Program-made: the position numbers and the translations under genes
Part shown: positions 7,726 through 16,769 of the stretch, in pieces
How positions within the stretch are numbered: position 1 is the first letter of the stretch
Layout: every line of letters starts with the position of its first letter
Notes under the pieces: model-generated
The model's input: only the letters and a program-made list of their open reading frames with translations
Databases searched by the model: none
What the model was told of the DNA's origin: nothing
Assembly: GCA_029238785.1 (NCBI GenBank)
Contig: JAQWFN010000093.1
Coordinates: forward strand, 1-39,357
Length of the DNA: 39,357 nucleotides
Direction: 5' to 3'
From: Flavobacteriales bacterium
GTDB taxonomy: Bacteria > Bacteroidota > Bacteroidia > Flavobacteriales_D > Sanyastnellaceae

Positions 7726-9573
7726 ATGAGAAATTCAGCGCATTCACATATTAATAAATTCTACCCGCTCGTGTCCGCTCCCGACCATCTCCGTGAAAAA
7801 ATTCAGAAGCTCCCTTTAAAACCGGGGGTTTACCAGTACTTTGATAAGGACGGGAAGCTGCTGTATGTGGGAAAAGCGAAGCAACTTCGTAAACGAGTAA
7901 GCTCTTACTTCACAAAAAATCACGACAACGGAAAAACACGAATTTTGGTCTCGAAAATTGCTGATGTAAAGGCGATTTTGGTGGAAACGGAATTGGACGC
8001 TTTGCTGTTGGAAAACAGCCTCATCAAAACCCACCAGCCGCGCTACAACATCAACCTAAAAGACGATAAAACCTACCCGTGGATCGTCATTAAAAAAGAG
8101 CGTTTCCCAAGGGTTTTTCCAACCCGACAAATGATTAAGGACGGTTCGGAGTACTTCGGTCCCTACGCCTCGGTGAAGTTAATGCACCAAATTCTCGACC
8201 TCATCAAAAAGCTCTATCCCATCAGGAATTGCAGCTACAACTTGAGTGAGGCCAACGTTAGTGCTGGAAAATTTCGGGTGTGCTTGGAATATCACCTGAA
8301 GAATTGTTTGGGTCCGTGCGAAGGAAAAATGCTCGAAAGCAGCTACGACGCAAACATCGATGCCATCAGAAACATCATCAAAGGAAATCATCAAGATGTG
8401 ATTAAAACCCTCACTGAAATGATGCAAAAGGCGGCAGAAAACTACCAGTTTGAAGAAGCACAATCGCTAAAAACACGGCTCGACGCCCTCAAGCGTTTCC
8501 AAGCGAAAAGCACCATCGTTAACCCGAGCATTCACAATGTGGACGTGTTCTCCATTGTTTCTGATCAACGCAGTGCCTACGTGAACTTTTTGAAGGTAAT
8601 GAACGGCATCATCATCCAAAGCTACACTACCGAATTGCGAAAGCGTTTGGACGAAAGCGAAGAAGACTTGCTGGCCTACGTCATCATCGATATCCGCGAA
8701 AAATACAGCAGTACCGCTCGGGAAGTTTTGGTGAACATTGAGCCCGACCTCAGCCTGCCCGATGTGCAATTTGTGGTGCCAATGCGGGGCGATAAAAAAA
8801 ACTTGCTCGATCTTTCCGACCGCAATGCGCGTTACTATCAGCGGGATCAGCAAAAGAAACAAGAACAAATCGACCCAGATGCCCATAAAAATTTGGTGCT
8901 CTCCAGCTTGAAAGACGACTTGCGACTAAGCGAATTGCCCGAGCACATTGAGTGTTTCGATAACTCCAACATCCAAGGAACGCATCCTGCCTCGGCCTGT
9001 GTGGTGTTCAAAGGTGCAAAACCCAGCAAGAAAGACTACCGAAAATTCAACATCAAAACCGTGGAGGGTCCGAACGACTTTGCTTCCATGGAAGAAGTGG
9101 TTTACCGCCGATACAAGCGACTTCGCGATGAAGGAGAACCCTTGCCACAACTCATCATTATTGACGGTGGTAAAGGTCAGCTCAGCTCTGCGTTAAAGGC
9201 ACTTGACCAACTTGGTTTGCGGGGTAAAATCGCCATCATCGGCATCGCGAAACGCTTAGAAGAGATCTTTTTTCCTGGCGATAGTATTCCGGTTTACATC
9301 GATAAACGATCGCCCAGCTTGAAGCTCATCCAGCACTTACGAAACGAGGCCCACCGCTTCTCCCTCAGCCATCACCGCGATCGTCGATCAAAAGCAGCGC
9401 TGGAAAGCTCCCTCACTTCTGTTCCAGGAGTGGGCTTTAGAACTGCACAAAATCTGCTGTATGAATTCAAAACCATCGACGCTATAAAAGCCGCTAGCAT
9501 TGAAGATCTTGAAAAAGTGGTGAACAAAAAAGTAGCCCGAGCTGTGTTCGAATACTACGATGAAGTGAAATAA
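7726..9573 (+). CDS. uvrC: Excinuclease ABC subunit UvrC
   Basis: 615 residues, normal for UvrC. Domains in order: GIY-YIG nuclease (KPGVYQYFDKDGKLLYVGKA, about residues 32-51) for the 3' incision; a Cys segment (FRVCLEYHLKNCLGPC, about 184-199); the UVR/UvrB-binding motif (NYQFEEAQSLKTRLDAL, about 240-256); the RNase H-like C-terminal nuclease (ECFDNSNIQGTHPAS and LIIIDGGKGQLSSA) for the 5' incision; and terminal helix-hairpin-helix motifs (LTSVPGVGFRTAQNLL). It acts with UvrA and UvrB in nucleotide excision repair. No anomalies seen. The gene is followed by a nested inverted repeat (9580-9648) and a plus-strand gene of unknown function. Confidence 0.97.
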   Translation: MRNSAHSHINKFYPLVSAPDHLREKIQKLPLKPGVYQYFDKDGKLLYVGKAKQLRKRVSSYFTKNHDNGKTRILVSKIADVKAILVETELDALLLENSLIKTHQPRYNINLKDDKTYPWIVIKKERFPRVFPTRQMIKDGSEYFGPYASVKLMHQILDLIKKLYPIRNCSYNLSEANVSAGKFRVCLEYHLKNCLGPCEGKMLESSYDANIDAIRNIIKGNHQDVIKTLTEMMQKAAENYQFEEAQSLKTRLDALKRFQAKSTIVNPSIHNVDVFSIVSDQRSAYVNFLKVMNGIIIQSYTTELRKRLDESEEDLLAYVIIDIREKYSSTAREVLVNIEPDLSLPDVQFVVPMRGDKKNLLDLSDRNARYYQRDQQKKQEQIDPDAHKNLVLSSLKDDLRLSELPEHIECFDNSNIQGTHPASACVVFKGAKPSKKDYRKFNIKTVEGPNDFASMEEVVYRRYKRLRDEGEPLPQLIIIDGGKGQLSSALKALDQLGLRGKIAIIGIAKRLEEIFFPGDSIPVYIDKRSPSLKLIQHLRNEAHRFSLSHHRDRRSKAALESSLTSVPGVGFRTAQNLLYEFKTIDAIKAASIEDLEKVVNKKVARAVFEYYDEVK

Positions 9574-9579
9574 ATAAAA

Positions 9580-9648
9580 GTTCTTAGAACTGATATTTTT
9601 TGGAATAGTGAAAAGTATTCTTACATTCCAAGCAGCAATTCTAAGAAC
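9580..9648. repeat. Nested inverted repeat between uvrC and the next gene
   Basis: Outer arms GTTCTTAGAA (9580-9589) and TTCTAAGAAC (9639-9648) are perfect 10-bp inverted repeats; inner arms TGGAAT (9601-9606) and ATTCCA (9625-9630) are nested inside. The second outer arm abuts the ATG at 9649. There is no T-run, so a simple terminator is unlikely. A regulator site or a 5'-UTR/cruciform structure controlling the following gene is possible. Confidence 0.5.
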
Positions 9649-11208
9649 ATGAGTAACAAAGCATCTGATCACCTCCACCGCCTCATTAAGTCGCTTTCAA
9701 AACCAGAAAAGCGCTACTTCAAAGTGTTTTCATCTCGCCATGTCATTGGCGATCAAAACAACTACCAACGCTTGTTTGACGCTATCGACAAGCAGGCAGA
9801 ATACGATGAAGCCGCCATTCTAAAGAAATTCGCGGGAGAGGCCTTTGTGAGCCGATTCAGCATTGCGAAGAGCCGATTGTACCAATCAATTTTAAAAAGC
9901 CTTGATGCCTACCATGCCAACAGTTCTATCGAAGCGCAGTTGAAGCGACAAATTCATTGCGCTGAAATTCTTTACAACAAGTCGCTCTATCAACAAAGTG
10001 GAAAAATCCTTCATTCAGCAAAAAAAGTAGCTGAGAAGCACGAAAAAATCACCACGCTCATTGAAATCCGCAGGTGGGAAAAGCGCCTTTTAGAACAACA
10101 GAATTATGAAGGCGTAGAGAAAAAAGAACTTAAGTTGATCTTGAAGGAAGACCAAGAACTCATTCAACGTGCAGGACTGTATGACGAATTGTGGAATGCC
10201 AAAAGCAGGGTCTTCAAAAACCTCTACTCCAAAGGGAAGGTGCGATCGAAAAAAGAACAAGGAAAGTTCAAGAAGATCATCGACGACCTGGCCATGGAGA
10301 GCAAATCAGTGCCTCAAATCGCCGAGAACCAATACTTGCTCAACCACACCTACAGCGCATATCATTATGGCGTGGGCGATCATGAAGCTTGTTATACTCA
10401 TTTGTTGAAGAATCTAGACCTCATCAAAAGCAAGCCCCACCTTTTTTCAGAAGAGCCCAATGTGTTCTTTTCGGTACTCACCAACGTCATCAATGTGGCC
10501 ACAAAATTAGGTCGGACAGACGAAGCCTTCAAGTACTTGGCAGAACTCCGCTCCTTGCCTAAAAACGATGAAATCAACACCAAAGAAGACCTCGAATTGC
10601 GGGTGTTCTCGATTTCAAATAGCACCGAATTGGCGCTGTATGCACAAAGTGCCCGCTATGAAGAAGGCTTGAGCTTAATTCCTACCATAGAGGAGGGACT
10701 TTTGCAGTATGAAGATAAACTGAGCTCTGTGAGAAAGGCCTCGTTTTACTTCAACATTGCCGTCTTGCTCTTCGGCGCAGGAAAACCCAATGAAGCCTTA
10801 AAGTGGATCAACCAGCTCTTGAACAACATTGAAATCGACAAAACGCAAGACATCCATTGCATGGCACAACTCTTCAACTTGGTGCTGCACTTGGAGTTGG
10901 GAAACAAGTCGCTATTGCCCTACACCCTCCGCTCTACACAGCGCTACCTGCAAACCCGAGAGAAGGTTTATCAGTTCGAAAATGTTTTCTTGAAATTCGT
11001 CAACGAGCTGCTTAAAGTTCGAAAAGACAAGTCAGACGACGAGCTCTACCGCTTACTTCAAGCAGAGTTGAGCGAACTAAACAAAGACCCCTTTGAGCAA
11101 ACCGTGAACGAGTACTTTCATTTTGAAGTATGGGCACGTGCTTGGGTTGAAAAGCGACCTTTCCAAGAAGTTCAAGTGCAGTGGATGGAAGAGCAAAAAA
11201 AGCGCTAG
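9649..11208 (+). CDS. Large all-helical (TPR-like) protein of unknown function
   Basis: 519 residues, soluble, no signal peptide or membrane segment. The sequence is almost entirely predicted helical with repeated pairs of amphipathic helices spaced like degenerate TPR units (for example GRTDEAFKYLAELRSLP, GAGKPNEALKWINQLL). The N-terminal LSKPEKRYFKVF and the general layout recall a Bacteroidetes-conserved TPR-like family, but I cannot name it. It may be a scaffold or protein-interaction platform. It starts directly at the end of a nested inverted repeat and ends 6 bp from the convergent thiL stop. Confidence 0.85.
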   Translation: MSNKASDHLHRLIKSLSKPEKRYFKVFSSRHVIGDQNNYQRLFDAIDKQAEYDEAAILKKFAGEAFVSRFSIAKSRLYQSILKSLDAYHANSSIEAQLKRQIHCAEILYNKSLYQQSGKILHSAKKVAEKHEKITTLIEIRRWEKRLLEQQNYEGVEKKELKLILKEDQELIQRAGLYDELWNAKSRVFKNLYSKGKVRSKKEQGKFKKIIDDLAMESKSVPQIAENQYLLNHTYSAYHYGVGDHEACYTHLLKNLDLIKSKPHLFSEEPNVFFSVLTNVINVATKLGRTDEAFKYLAELRSLPKNDEINTKEDLELRVFSISNSTELALYAQSARYEEGLSLIPTIEEGLLQYEDKLSSVRKASFYFNIAVLLFGAGKPNEALKWINQLLNNIEIDKTQDIHCMAQLFNLVLHLELGNKSLLPYTLRSTQRYLQTREKVYQFENVFLKFVNELLKVRKDKSDDELYRLLQAELSELNKDPFEQTVNEYFHFEVWARAWVEKRPFQEVQVQWMEEQKKR

Positions 11209-11214
11209 TTAGCC

Positions 11215-12246
11215 TTAAGCGAGGTGATTCCAGCCTTGGGCCGTAAGCTCAATCGCCTGTCCGCTTCTCGTAATGAGCGAATTTTCGATGCCCTCTTCGT
11301 CCATATACCCAATCACCGTTAAGCTCGGATTGCCTTTGATTTTATCGTAATCTTCCTGGCTGATGGTGAACAAGAGCTCATAGTCTTCCCCTCCGCTCAA
11401 TGCGATGGTGGTAGCGTCGAGATTAAATTCTTGGGCCGTTTCCACCGTTTTTGGGTCGATAGGCAATTTGTCTTCGTAAATCTTCACACTCAATTTTGAT
11501 TGCTTCGCGATGTGCAATGCCTCTGAAGCCAAACCGTCTGAAATATCGATCATGGCAGATGGTTTCACTTCCATTTGAGCAAGCAGTTCAATCACATCCT
11601 TGCGTGCTTCCGGCTTGAGTTGACGTTCGAGCATGTAGTCAAAGCCTTCGAATTGAGGTTGAGCACTTGGCGCAGCCTTAAACACTTCCTTCTCTCGTTC
11701 GAGAATTTGAAGTCCCATATAAGCGCTTCCCAAATCGCCAGAAACCACCAGGAGGTCGCCCTTTTTAGCCCCGCTTCGTTTCACCATATCGGCTTCATTC
11801 ACCAAACCGGTTACCGCAACGTTAATTACCAATCCCGCCATTGAACTTGTGGTATCTCCACCCACCAAATCCACCTCGTACAAATCACAAGCCTTGCGCA
11901 TTCCTGCATAGAGCTCATTAACTGCTTCAACGCTAAAACGATTCGACAAGGCCAAAGAAACCACCACTTGCGTTGGAGTACCGTTCATGGCATAGATGTC
12001 AGACAAGTTGCTCACAATGGCCTTGTAGCCCAAGTGTTTCAGTGGAGCATACATCAGGTTAAAATGAACGCCTTCGCAAAGCATATCCGTGCTCAACAAA
12101 AGCAATTGTCCGTTAGCATCAATCGCTGCCGCATCGTCTCCAATACCAAGCACCGTGCTCGCTTGACAATGATTAATTCCATTTGTGAGATGATCAATCA
12201 AACCAAACTCACCAAGTTCTTTTAATTCTGTACGTGTTTCGCTCAT
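11215..12246 (-). CDS. thiL: Thiamine-monophosphate kinase
   Basis: 343 residues, the length and motif set of ThiL (PurM/AIR-synthase-like ATP-binding fold): VLGIGDDAAAID (about residues 34-45), STDMLCEGVHFN, DLVGGDTTSS (metal and phosphate binding), SGDLGSAYMGLQIL and DISDGLASEALHIA. The enzyme makes thiamine diphosphate from thiamine monophosphate. The gene stands alone; no other thi genes are in the window. TACTTTTG, a perfect -7 element, lies on the minus strand at 12251-12258 with exactly 4 nt before the ATG, so the mRNA is probably leaderless. Confidence 0.96.
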   Translation of the reverse strand: MSETRTELKELGEFGLIDHLTNGINHCQASTVLGIGDDAAAIDANGQLLLLSTDMLCEGVHFNLMYAPLKHLGYKAIVSNLSDIYAMNGTPTQVVVSLALSNRFSVEAVNELYAGMRKACDLYEVDLVGGDTTSSMAGLVINVAVTGLVNEADMVKRSGAKKGDLLVVSGDLGSAYMGLQILEREKEVFKAAPSAQPQFEGFDYMLERQLKPEARKDVIELLAQMEVKPSAMIDISDGLASEALHIAKQSKLSVKIYEDKLPIDPKTVETAQEFNLDATTIALSGGEDYELLFTISQEDYDKIKGNPSLTVIGYMDEEGIENSLITRSGQAIELTAQGWNHLA

Positions 12247-12250
12247 GGTG

Positions 12251-12258
12251 CAAAAGTA
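12251..12258 (-). promoter_or_regulatory. thiL -7 promoter element (TACTTTTG)
   Basis: Perfect match to TAnnTTTG on the minus strand, ending 4 nt before the thiL ATG at 12246. No TTG is found 19-21 nt upstream. If transcription starts about 4 nt after the element, the first transcribed base would be at or next to the A of ATG. Confidence 0.55.
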
Positions 12259-12262
12259 GGGG

Positions 12263-12440
12263 ATTTAGGAATTGAGAATTAAGAATTGGGAATGACGAAT
12301 TAGGAATTTGGGGATTGGGCGAAAGTGCTGAGGTGAAATACATCCATAAAACAAGGTATTGCTCGCTTCGCCAACACCACTATAGGAGACTGAGCGAGCC
12401 GAAGTCGGAGGGGGTGAACGTTTGGATGAATGGCGAATTT
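12263..12440. other. Intergenic stretch with GAATT repeats and a GC-rich segment
   Basis: From 12266 to about 12310 the sequence is a run of imperfect GAATT/GGAAT repeats (AATTGAGAATTAAGAATTGG and similar). The following 12345-12420 contains self-complementary fragments (GCTCGCTTCGCC and GACTGAGCGAGCC). I see no gene here; it leads into the decayed four-helix-bundle gene. Confidence 0.4.
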
Positions 12441-12445
12441 TTTGA

Positions 12446-12697
12446 TTTGTTGCAGGGCTTCCTAAGCGGTCAAGGCTATTGAGGTCAGGCACATTCATAG
12501 GGGCAATTTCCAAGAAAGACTTTCTTTATAACATGACCATTGCATAAAAGGAAGCTAGAGAGCGTCATTATTGGCTGAAGCCGATCCATGCGTCGGAAAA
12601 TTTCAAAGAAATCCACGAAGCACCCCCAACAGAACAAGCTATCGAACTTCAAAAAATCATTGGTTCCATCTGCCTGCTCTCGAAAGAAGCTCAATGA
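12446..12697 (+). pseudogene. Remnant of a four-helix-bundle (23S rRNA IVP family) gene
   Basis: One reading frame gives LPKRSRLLRSGTFIGA (from about 12458), then ISKKDFLYNMTIA, a TAA stop at 12545-12547, then KEARERHYWLKPI and a charged helix ending at TGA 12695-12697. This matches the order of conserved pieces in the 23S intervening-sequence/four-helix-bundle family: LPK...QLLRSGTSIGAN..EA, S.KDF..K..IALKEARET.YWL. Compared with intact members, residues are missing between LPK and LLRSG and after SIGA, the Leu in IALKEARE is replaced by a stop (TTA to TAA), and an in-frame TGA (12443-12445) removes the N-terminus. Family assignment is from memory of the motif, not a search. Confidence 0.65.
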
Positions 12698-12796
12698 CGA
12701 CACTAAATAAAATCAAACTCTCACGAATCAAAGCTAACACACATTCAATCCTTCACGAATTCACACATTCACAAATTCCCAATTTATTCCCCTTTA

Positions 12797-12830
12797 TTTA
12801 GAAATATTCTAAACAATATCGGTATTTTTG
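12797..12830 (+). promoter_or_regulatory. suf operon promoter with 17-bp palindromic operator
   Basis: The perfect palindrome TTTAGAA-ATA-TTCTAAA occupies 12797-12813 and is followed by the -7 element TATTTTTG (12823-12830). The palindrome covers the place where a -33 element would sit, and no TTG is present there, which suggests either an activator site or repression by occlusion. A 5' UTR of roughly 35-40 nt precedes sufA. The regulator (for example an Fe-S-sensing Rrf2 protein or a Fur-type protein) is not in the window, so its identity is inference. Confidence 0.55.
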
Positions 12831-12872
12831 CAACATCTAAGCAATTCAGTTGTTTAATGTGCAGATAAGACT

Positions 12873-13199
12873 ATGATAAAAGTAAACGACAGCGCTCGCG
12901 ACCAAGTGCTTAAATTAATAGCTACCGAAGCACACCCGGCCAATGCATTTATACGTGTTGGAGTGAAAGGTGGTGGTTGTTCCGGACTCATGTATGAGCT
13001 GGAATTTGATACCGAAGTGAAAGAAGGAGATCAGGTGTTTGAAGACAATGGAACCAAAGTGGTGGTAGACAAAAAGAGCTTTTTATACTTGGTGGGTACC
13101 GAGCTAGAATATTCTGGTGGTTTGAACGGAAAAGGGTTTGTTTTCGTTAACCCCAATGCAAACCGAACCTGTGGTTGTGGTGAAAGCTTCTCCATTTAA
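12873..13199 (+). CDS. sufA: A-type Fe-S carrier (SufA/HesB/IscA family)
   Basis: 108 residues with the three invariant cysteines of A-type carriers: Cys36 in VKGGGCSGLMY and Cys100/Cys102 in the C-terminal TCGCGESF. These proteins receive Fe-S clusters from the SufBCD scaffold and pass them to apo-proteins. It is the first gene of the suf run; sufB begins 12 bp downstream. Confidence 0.95.
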   Translation: MIKVNDSARDQVLKLIATEAHPANAFIRVGVKGGGCSGLMYELEFDTEVKEGDQVFEDNGTKVVVDKKSFLYLVGTELEYSGGLNGKGFVFVNPNANRTCGCGESFSI

Positions 13200-13211
13200 C
13201 AGAAGGGAATT

Positions 13212-14657
13212 ATGGCATACGAAGGAGACGATTTATTAGAAGAAGTAACGGGGAAGGAGTATGAATTCGGGTTCACCACGAACATTGAATCAGACAAAGC
13301 ACCTCCAGGACTGAATGAAGACATCATCCGTTTAATTTCAGCCAAAAAGAACGAACCAGCATGGTTACTCGAATGGCGACTTGATGCTTTCGCGAAGTGG
13401 AAGGAAATGACAGAGCCTGAATGGGCTCATGTGAACTACAAAAAGCCCGATTTCCAGGCCATTTCTTACTACTCTGCACCAAAGAAAAAACCTCAACTCG
13501 ATAGCCTTGACGATCTCGATCCGGAGATGAGAGCTACGATGGACAAACTGGGCATCAGCATCGAAGAGCAAAAAAGACTCTCTGGTGTGGCTGTCGATTT
13601 TGTAATGGACTCAGTATCGGTAGCCACTTCTTTCAAAAAGAAATTGGGCGAACTGGGCATCATCTTTTGCTCCATGAGCGAAGCAGTTCAAGAACACCCA
13701 GAACTGGTTAAAAAATACTTGGGTACTGTTGTTCCTAAACAAGACAACTTCTACGCAGCTTTGAACTCTGCGGTGTTTACCGACGGTTCTTTCTGCTACA
13801 TCCCAAAAGGAGTGCGTTGCCCTATGGAACTTTCCACCTACTTCCGAATCAACGAATCGGGTACTGGTCAGTTCGAACGCACCTTGGTGATTGCAGACAA
13901 AGGCAGCTACGTAAGCTACCTCGAAGGTTGTACCGCTCCTCAACGAGATGAAAACCAATTGCACGCGGCGGTAGTTGAATTGATTGCTTTGGATGAAGCA
14001 GAAATCAAATACTCTACGGTTCAAAACTGGTACCCTGGCGATAAAAATGGCGCAGGCGGAGTATTTAACTTCGTAACGAAAAGAGGGCTTTGCGAAACCC
14101 GCTCTAAAATCTCTTGGACCCAAGTTGAAACAGGCTCTGCAGTAACTTGGAAATACCCCAGCTGCATTTTGAAAGGCGACCACAGTGTGGGCGAGTTTTA
14201 TTCTGTTGCGGTAACCAACAACTACCAACAAGCGGATACCGGAACGAAGATGATTCACATTGGTAAAAACACCAATTCAACCATCATCTCAAAAGGAATT
14301 AGCGCTGGAAAAAGTCAGAACAGCTACAGAGGATTGGTGCAAATCAACGCATCAGCAAAAAACGCAAGAAACTTCTCGCAATGCGATTCCTTGTTGATGA
14401 CTGACCGCTGCGGAGCACATACTTTCCCGTACATCGAAGTCAACAATGCGAGCGCCAAAGTAGAGCACGAAGCAACCACATCGAAAATTGGTGAAGACCA
14501 AATCTTCTACTGCCTCCAAAGGGGTTTGAATGAAGAACAAGCCATCAGCCTGATCGTTAACGGTTACGCTAAAGATGTACTGAACAAACTTCCCATGGAA
14601 TTTGCCGTGGAAGCACAAAAACTGTTGGCGATCTCCCTTGAAGGAAGCGTCGGATAA
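13212..14657 (+). CDS. sufB: Fe-S assembly scaffold SufB
   Basis: 481 residues, full length. SufB motifs include [80 protein letters not shown] and the C-terminal [21 protein letters not shown]. With SufC and SufD it forms the complex on which clusters are built from sulfur delivered by SufS/SufE. It is second in the suf run; 53 bp separate its stop from the sufC ATG. Confidence 0.98.
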   Translation: MAYEGDDLLEEVTGKEYEFGFTTNIESDKAPPGLNEDIIRLISAKKNEPAWLLEWRLDAFAKWKEMTEPEWAHVNYKKPDFQAISYYSAPKKKPQLDSLDDLDPEMRATMDKLGISIEEQKRLSGVAVDFVMDSVSVATSFKKKLGELGIIFCSMSEAVQEHPELVKKYLGTVVPKQDNFYAALNSAVFTDGSFCYIPKGVRCPMELSTYFRINESGTGQFERTLVIADKGSYVSYLEGCTAPQRDENQLHAAVVELIALDEAEIKYSTVQNWYPGDKNGAGGVFNFVTKRGLCETRSKISWTQVETGSAVTWKYPSCILKGDHSVGEFYSVAVTNNYQQADTGTKMIHIGKNTNSTIISKGISAGKSQNSYRGLVQINASAKNARNFSQCDSLLMTDRCGAHTFPYIEVNNASAKVEHEATTSKIGEDQIFYCLQRGLNEEQAISLIVNGYAKDVLNKLPMEFAVEAQKLLAISLEGSVG

Positions 14658-14710
14658 ACCAAAAACAACACTTGAACACCGGTCTGTTCAATCAGACAAA
14701 AAAGATACAC

Positions 14711-15472
14711 ATGAAACCATTGTTATCCATCAATAAGCTACAGGCAGAAGTAGAAGGACACGAGATCTTGAAAGGCCTGAACCTCACCATCAACCCAGGA
14801 GAAGTACACGCAATCATGGGTCCGAACGGCTCAGGAAAAAGCACACTCGCTAGCGTGCTCGCTGGAAATGAAGATTACGAAGTAACTGGTGGTTCCGTTG
14901 ACTTCGATGGAGTAGACCTCCTCGACATGGACGCTTCTGAACGCGCTAAAGAAGGCCTCTTCCTCGCTTTCCAATATCCCGTTGAAATTCCTGGTGTGAG
15001 CAACATCAACTTTTTGAGAGCTGCTTTGAAGGAAATTCACGAATACAAAAAAATCGACCAGCTAACGGCAAAAGAATTTTTGGCGAAAGTGAAAGAAAAG
15101 TCGGCCTTAGTAGAACTCGATGGTAAACTCACCAACCGTTCTGTTAATGAAGGATTTAGTGGTGGAGAAAAGAAACGCAACGAGATTTTTCAAATGGCGA
15201 TGTTGGAACCGAAGATGGCCATCTTGGATGAAACCGATTCTGGCTTGGACATCGACGCCCTCCGAATTGTGGCGCAAGGTGTTAACGCCATGCGTTCTCC
15301 AGAGCGCTCGTTCTTGCTGATTACGCATTACCAACGTTTATTAGATTACATCGTTCCTGATTTTGTTCATGTACTGTACAAGGGACAAATTGTGAAATCT
15401 GGACCAAAAGAATTGGCTTTAGAGCTTGAAGAAAAAGGCTACGATTGGATCAAAGAAGAAATGGCCATTTAA
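14711..15472 (+). CDS. sufC: Fe-S assembly ATPase SufC
   Basis: 253 residues from the ATG at 14711, which aligns with the normal SufC N-terminus (LLSINKLQAEVEG); a longer in-frame TTG start at 14672 would add an atypical leader. ABC ATPase motifs: Walker A GPNGSGKST (37-45), Q-loop LAFQYP, signature FSGGEKKRNEI, and Walker B MAILDETDSGLD followed by the switch His in LLITHYQRLL. ATP hydrolysis drives conformational change in the SufBCD complex. The sufD ATG follows 11 bp after the stop. Confidence 0.97.
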   Translation: MKPLLSINKLQAEVEGHEILKGLNLTINPGEVHAIMGPNGSGKSTLASVLAGNEDYEVTGGSVDFDGVDLLDMDASERAKEGLFLAFQYPVEIPGVSNINFLRAALKEIHEYKKIDQLTAKEFLAKVKEKSALVELDGKLTNRSVNEGFSGGEKKRNEIFQMAMLEPKMAILDETDSGLDIDALRIVAQGVNAMRSPERSFLLITHYQRLLDYIVPDFVHVLYKGQIVKSGPKELALELEEKGYDWIKEEMAI

Positions 15473-15483
15473 AGCACCAAAAC

Positions 15484-16755
15484 ATGGAAACTACAACAGT
15501 AAAAGACCATAAGAAAGGTGCATTTTTGGAGCGCTTTTCCAATGCCGATGCACTGGTAAATCAACTCCCGAAACTACAAGAAGAAGCGAAAATTGCCTTG
15601 GAGCAAATTGAACTTCCTAACCGTAGAACAGAAAGCTGGAAATATACCCGAGTTAATAAAATCATCAAGCAGGAATGGCATGCTGGTGATAGCAGCATTG
15701 ATATAGACAAAAGCCTTTTTCTAAACTGGAATGCCTCTCGAATCGTTTTGGTGAACGGTTTGTATAGAGACGACCTTTCAAACATCATGGCAGAAGACGG
15801 CCTCTCTGTTTCAAGCATGAAAAGCGCTTTGGCACAACAACGCGACTTGATTCATTCGCACTGCGGAAGCCTTTCTGCTCATAAGGAAGACCTTTTCGAA
15901 GCCCACAACTTGGTGAGCGCGGAAGACGGTTTTTGCCTTTTAGTAGGTAAAAACGCTTTGCTTAAAGAATCGGTTTTGGTAGAAAACTACATCAGTGGAA
16001 ACGATGTTGCAGCCATAAATAGAAACCTCATCATCCTCGAAAAAGGTGCACAATTAAACATGATTGTTGCGAACTACAGCGATGAGAACGAGGTGATTTT
16101 TAGCAACGACCTTAGTGAGGTTTTTGTGGGCGAAAATGCACAGTTTACCTGCGATTTGGTTCAGAACCATTTAGGACAAGAGCAATTCGCCATCAATACC
16201 ATTTGGGCAAACCAAGAACGCAATAGCCGATTTACACTCAGCACCTCCACCTTGAAAGGAAACTGGGTGCGCAACAACGTTAATGTTCGCGTGAGTGGAG
16301 AAAACTGCGAAACGAACCTGTTCGGCACTTATCAATTGCGTGGAAAACAGCATGTGGACAACCACACCATGATCGACCACAAAGTGCCGCATTGCGAATC
16401 AAACGAGCATTACAAAGGCATCTTGTATGATCAATCTACAGGCGTGTTTAACGGAAAAGTGTTTGTGCGACAAGACGCTCAAAAAACCAATGCCTTCCAG
16501 CAAAATGCCAACATCGTTATGAGCGATGAAGCGCACATGAACTCCAAACCAGAGTTGGAAATCTATGCAGACGACGTTAAATGTTCGCACGGATCAACCA
16601 CTGGTCAGTTCGATGAAGAAGCCGTGTTCTACCTCATGGCAAGAGGTATTTCTGAGCAAAATTCAAGAGAATTGTTGGTGAAGGCCTTTATTGGCGAAGT
16701 GTTGGAGAAAATCCATCACCCAGAAGTGAAAGCCCTCTTCGGAGAAGAAGAATAA
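15484..16755 (+). CDS. sufD: Fe-S assembly protein SufD
   Basis: 423 residues from the ATG at 15484; an upstream in-frame start inside sufC is unlikely. It shows SufD features: an N-terminal helical part with LPNRRTESWKYTRVNKI, a central right-handed beta-helix rich in N/I/V, and the C-terminal signature DVKCSHGSTTGQFDEEAVFYLMARGIS (in pieces), with the conserved His in CSHGSTTG. It pairs with SufB and binds SufC. It is placed between sufC and sufS with short spacing, consistent with one operon. Confidence 0.97.
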   Translation: METTTVKDHKKGAFLERFSNADALVNQLPKLQEEAKIALEQIELPNRRTESWKYTRVNKIIKQEWHAGDSSIDIDKSLFLNWNASRIVLVNGLYRDDLSNIMAEDGLSVSSMKSALAQQRDLIHSHCGSLSAHKEDLFEAHNLVSAEDGFCLLVGKNALLKESVLVENYISGNDVAAINRNLIILEKGAQLNMIVANYSDENEVIFSNDLSEVFVGENAQFTCDLVQNHLGQEQFAINTIWANQERNSRFTLSTSTLKGNWVRNNVNVRVSGENCETNLFGTYQLRGKQHVDNHTMIDHKVPHCESNEHYKGILYDQSTGVFNGKVFVRQDAQKTNAFQQNANIVMSDEAHMNSKPELEIYADDVKCSHGSTTGQFDEEAVFYLMARGISEQNSRELLVKAFIGEVLEKIHHPEVKALFGEEE

Positions 16756-16769
16756 AGAAGAAGTCCTCG

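Noticed and set aside
13611-14258. 215-codon minus-strand frame inside sufB
   Set aside because: Shadow of the sufB coding sequence; the plus-strand frame has every SufB motif.
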